NCBI GenBank assembly: GCA_016208805.1
Contig: JACQXL010000002.1
Location: 1 to 7,200, forward strand
Source: Planctomycetota bacterium
GTDB lineage: Bacteria; Planctomycetota; MHYJ01; JACQXL01
Length of the DNA stretch: 7,200 nucleotides
Reading direction: 5' to 3'
Shown here: in pieces, positions 5,579-7,200 of the stretch
How the letters are laid out: every line of letters starts with the position of its first letter
Numbering within the stretch: position 1 is the first letter of the stretch
Position numbers and translations under genes: made by a program
Notes under the pieces: generated by a model
Seen by the model: only the letters and a program-made list of their open reading frames with translations
What the model was told of the DNA's origin: nothing
Databases searched by the model: none

Positions 5579-6226
5579 ATGCTCAAGGTGAAAACCGCCG
5601 TCCTCAGCGTCAGCGACAAGACCGGTATTGTTGATTTCGCCCGTTTCCTTAAGAAATCCGGCGTGGAAATCATCTCCACCGGCGGCACGGCCAAGGTGCT
5701 CAAGGATAACGGCATTGACATCACGCCCATCTCCAAAATCACCGGCAACACCAAGGACGACTACTTTGACGGCCGGATGAAGACCATCAGTTTCAACTAC
5801 GAAAGCGCCTTGCTTTACAAGCGCGACAAACCCGAACACGTCAACCAGGCCCGTGAACTGGGTATCCCCCAGATTGACCTGGTCGTCTGCAATCTCTATC
5901 CGTTTGAACAGGTCACGGCCAAACCGGGCATCGGTATTGATGAAGCCGTGGAAAACATTGACATCGGCGGTCCCTGTATGGTCCGTGCCGCGGCAAAGAC
6001 TTATGCAGGCGTGGCCATCGTGGTTGAACCATCCCAGTATAAAACGGTTATGTCAGAAATGGAGCGTAACCAGGGCGCCCTGTCCAAAGAACTACGCCAG
6101 CGGCTGATGGTCCGGGCCTATGAAAAAACCGCCCTCTATGACGCGGCTATCCATACATTCGCAATCCGAAATCGGCGGTATCCCCTGGGCCGAAAAGGTT
6201 CACGGCGGCGCGCTTGGATACAATAA
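5579..6226 (+). pseudogene. purH: purH, N-terminal part: IMP cyclohydrolase domain, frame lost at 6160
   Basis: The first of three out-of-frame pieces of the bifunctional enzyme for the last two steps of IMP synthesis. Residues 1-194 align to the MGS-like IMP cyclohydrolase domain: SVSDKTGI (10-17), STGGT (33-37), K68 in GRMKT, Y107 in CNLYPF, D128 in ENIDIGG and K140 in RAAAK. These match the key positions of human ATIC (Lys66, Tyr104, Asp125, Lys137). After YEKTALYDAAIHTF the frame runs into a heptamer repeat and ends with 21 unrelated residues. The usual KTLHPKxHGG segment is replaced by KTISFNYES, which may be a lineage variant. GGAGG 4 bases before the ATG supports the start. Since the break lies near the natural domain border, this piece could still fold and close the IMP ring; that is inference. 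Confidence 0.85.
6157..6177. repeat. Heptamer repeat at the first purH lesion
   Basis: Units ATTCGCA, ATCCGAA, ATCGGCG in 7-base phase. TTCGCAATCC at 6158-6167 is identical to 5548-5557 in the array upstream of purH. It sits exactly where the reading frame shifts and where about 45-50 residues of normal PurH are missing. Confidence 0.7.
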
Positions 6227-6938
6227 CTACCTCGACGCCGAGGCCGCGCTCCAGTCCGTCTGGGAACTTCACGACGGCATCGCCGTATCCATAATCAAAC
6301 ACGCCAACCCCTGCGGTTACGCCACCGGTAAAACACTGCTTGAAGCATTTGAACGCGCCTGGCAGGGCGACCCGGTCAGCGCATTCGGCAGTGTCATCGC
6401 CATCACCCGACCGCTGGATATGGCCGTGGCCAAAATACTGGGCGCGCGTTTCGTGGAAGTCCTGGTCGCACCGTCCATCAACCCGGACGCGCTCCAATAT
6501 ATCAAAGGGCTGGGTCAGAAAAAGGCCGACCTGCGCCTGTTGGAAGTCGGCGACCTCAATCGCTTGCCGCCCCCAACCACCTACAGGTCAATCACCGGCG
6601 GATTGTTGGAACAGGAACGCGACGATAAATTCTATCTGCCTAATACCGTAAAAGAATTATTCCGCGCCCCGTTCAAGGCCAAATGCGCCAACAGCGGTAA
6701 GGACCTGACCGTCGGCATCGTCACCAAGGTAAAACCAGATGCCAAGCAGGCCGGGCTTTATGAATTTGGGCTGCGCCATATAAAACACATTAAATCAAAC
6801 GCCATCAGCATCGTCCGTGAATACGCGCCCGGCTATTACCAGACGCTCGGCATGGGCTGCGGCCAGCCCAACCGCAAGGACTCGGTCTTCCTGGCCGGCC
6901 AGCGCGCACTTGATAACCTCAAGCGAGAATACCAAGAA
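6174..6938 (+). pseudogene. purH: purH, central part: AICAR formyltransferase domain in a second frame
   Basis: Continues PurH in the +1 frame from GGIPWAEKVHGGALGYNN (about 6174-6227) to LDNLKREYQE (ending at 6938). The open frame itself runs from 6120 to 7016. It includes KHANPCG (6297-6317), which carries the Lys-His pair of the formyltransferase active site, DPVSAFGS, FVEVLVAPS, TGGLLEQERD and KSNAIS. Compared with E. coli PurH, the stretch after the cyclohydrolase domain that carries the conserved RYGENxHQ motif, whose arginine and tyrosine help bind AICAR, is absent. Formyltransferase activity is therefore unlikely even if the frame were restored. Past 6938 the frame reads through repeat-derived sequence to a stop at 7014-7016. 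Confidence 0.82.
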
Positions 6939-6988
6939 ATGCGGAATGCGGAACAAAAAACTCCGCACTCCACAATCTACACTCCGCA
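6938..6988. repeat. Heptamer repeat hairpin at the second purH lesion
   Basis: AATGCGG twice (6938-6951), AACAAAAAA, then four units in the other orientation: CTCCGCA, CTCCACA, ATCTACA, CTCCGCA (6961-6988). TGCGGA at 6947-6952 can pair with TCCGCA at 6962-6967. The insert lies in the linker before the conserved SDAFFPF segment and coincides with the second frame change. Confidence 0.75.
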
Positions 6989-7200
6989 ATTATTCCGGCA
7001 AGGTGCTGGCCGGTAAGAACGTTGCTCTTATCTCCGATGCCTTCTTCCCGTTCAAAGATGGTATTGACAATATCGCCAAAATTGGTATAAAGTATGTGGT
7101 TGAACCGGGTGGTTCAATGCGGGATGAAGAAGTCATCAAGGCCGCCAATGAATACAAGATGGGCATGGTCTTCACCGGCGTGCGGAAGTTTTATCATTAA
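6988..7200 (+). pseudogene. purH: purH, C-terminal part in a third frame
   Basis: From NYSGKVLAGKNVALISDAFFPF to the stop at 7198-7200, this is a normal PurH C-terminus. It includes SDAFFPFKDGID, VEPGGSMRDEEVI and the terminal VRKFYH, where E. coli has MRHFRH. It is again +1 relative to the central piece. The intact ending shows that the whole gene span is in the window and that the damage is internal. The open frame extends upstream to about 6817, but only this part matches the family. Either purH is a true pseudogene, with the function supplied elsewhere, or the consensus is wrong at the two repeats. Confidence 0.85.

Noticed and set aside
5579..7200. Programmed ribosomal frameshifting to make full-length PurH
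   Set aside because: Both frame changes lie in repeat insertions, no slippery heptamer is evident, and a conserved segment is missing at the first site, so shifting could not restore a normal protein.

Overview
The window looks like chromosomal DNA from an uncultivated, free-living bacterium. Base composition appears mixed and near-neutral (judged by eye, not computed). Housekeeping genes sit among many short dispersed repeats: REP/MITE-like palindromes and heptanucleotide tandem arrays. Repeats of this style, an S23-type four-helix-bundle gene and a decapeptide-repeat fibre protein are common in metagenome-derived Planctomycetota, Omnitrophota and Chloroflexota. I cannot settle the phylum from sequence alone; a planctomycete-like lineage is only a guess.

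Layout. 1-76: end of a REP-like inverted repeat. 97-1230 (+): orphan fibre-like protein of about 23 decapeptide repeats plus a globular C-terminal domain. 1235-1287: strong hairpin between convergent genes. 1293-2162 (-): dapF, diaminopimelate epimerase (lysine and peptidoglycan synthesis), with an apparent 12-13 residue in-frame insertion encoded by a palindromic element. 2163-2500: gene-free, holding a 9-bp degenerate tandem repeat, an AT-rich stretch and a 180-bp MITE-like element with 19-bp terminal inverted repeats and a 4-bp flanking duplication. 2501-4625 (+): tight three-gene unit of an unrecognised 362-aa protein, a classical short-chain dehydrogenase and an 89-aa two-helix membrane protein. 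4626-4786: intergenic stretch with successive hairpins. 4787-5125 (+): SCP2 sterol-carrier domain protein. 5168-5539 (+): S23/four-helix-bundle protein between heptamer arrays in opposite orientation. 5579-7200 (+): purH (IMP cyclohydrolase/AICAR formyltransferase) broken into three frames, with heptamer repeats at both frame changes.

How the parts relate. The unknown protein, the SDR and the membrane protein are packed as one transcription unit; the SCP2 protein may belong with them. That suggests chemistry on a hydrophobic, perhaps lipid-like, substrate, but no pathway can be named. dapF and purH are ordinary core metabolism.

The most interesting theme is invasion of genes by short repeats. 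A shared palindrome built on GTCCCGA/TCGGGAC occurs inside dapF, twice inside the MITE-like element and upstream of the SCP2 gene. Heptamer arrays bracket the four-helix-bundle gene and mark both lesions in purH. Either this genome tolerates active short-repeat insertion, or part of the purH damage is an assembly collapse at repeats; the sequence alone cannot decide.
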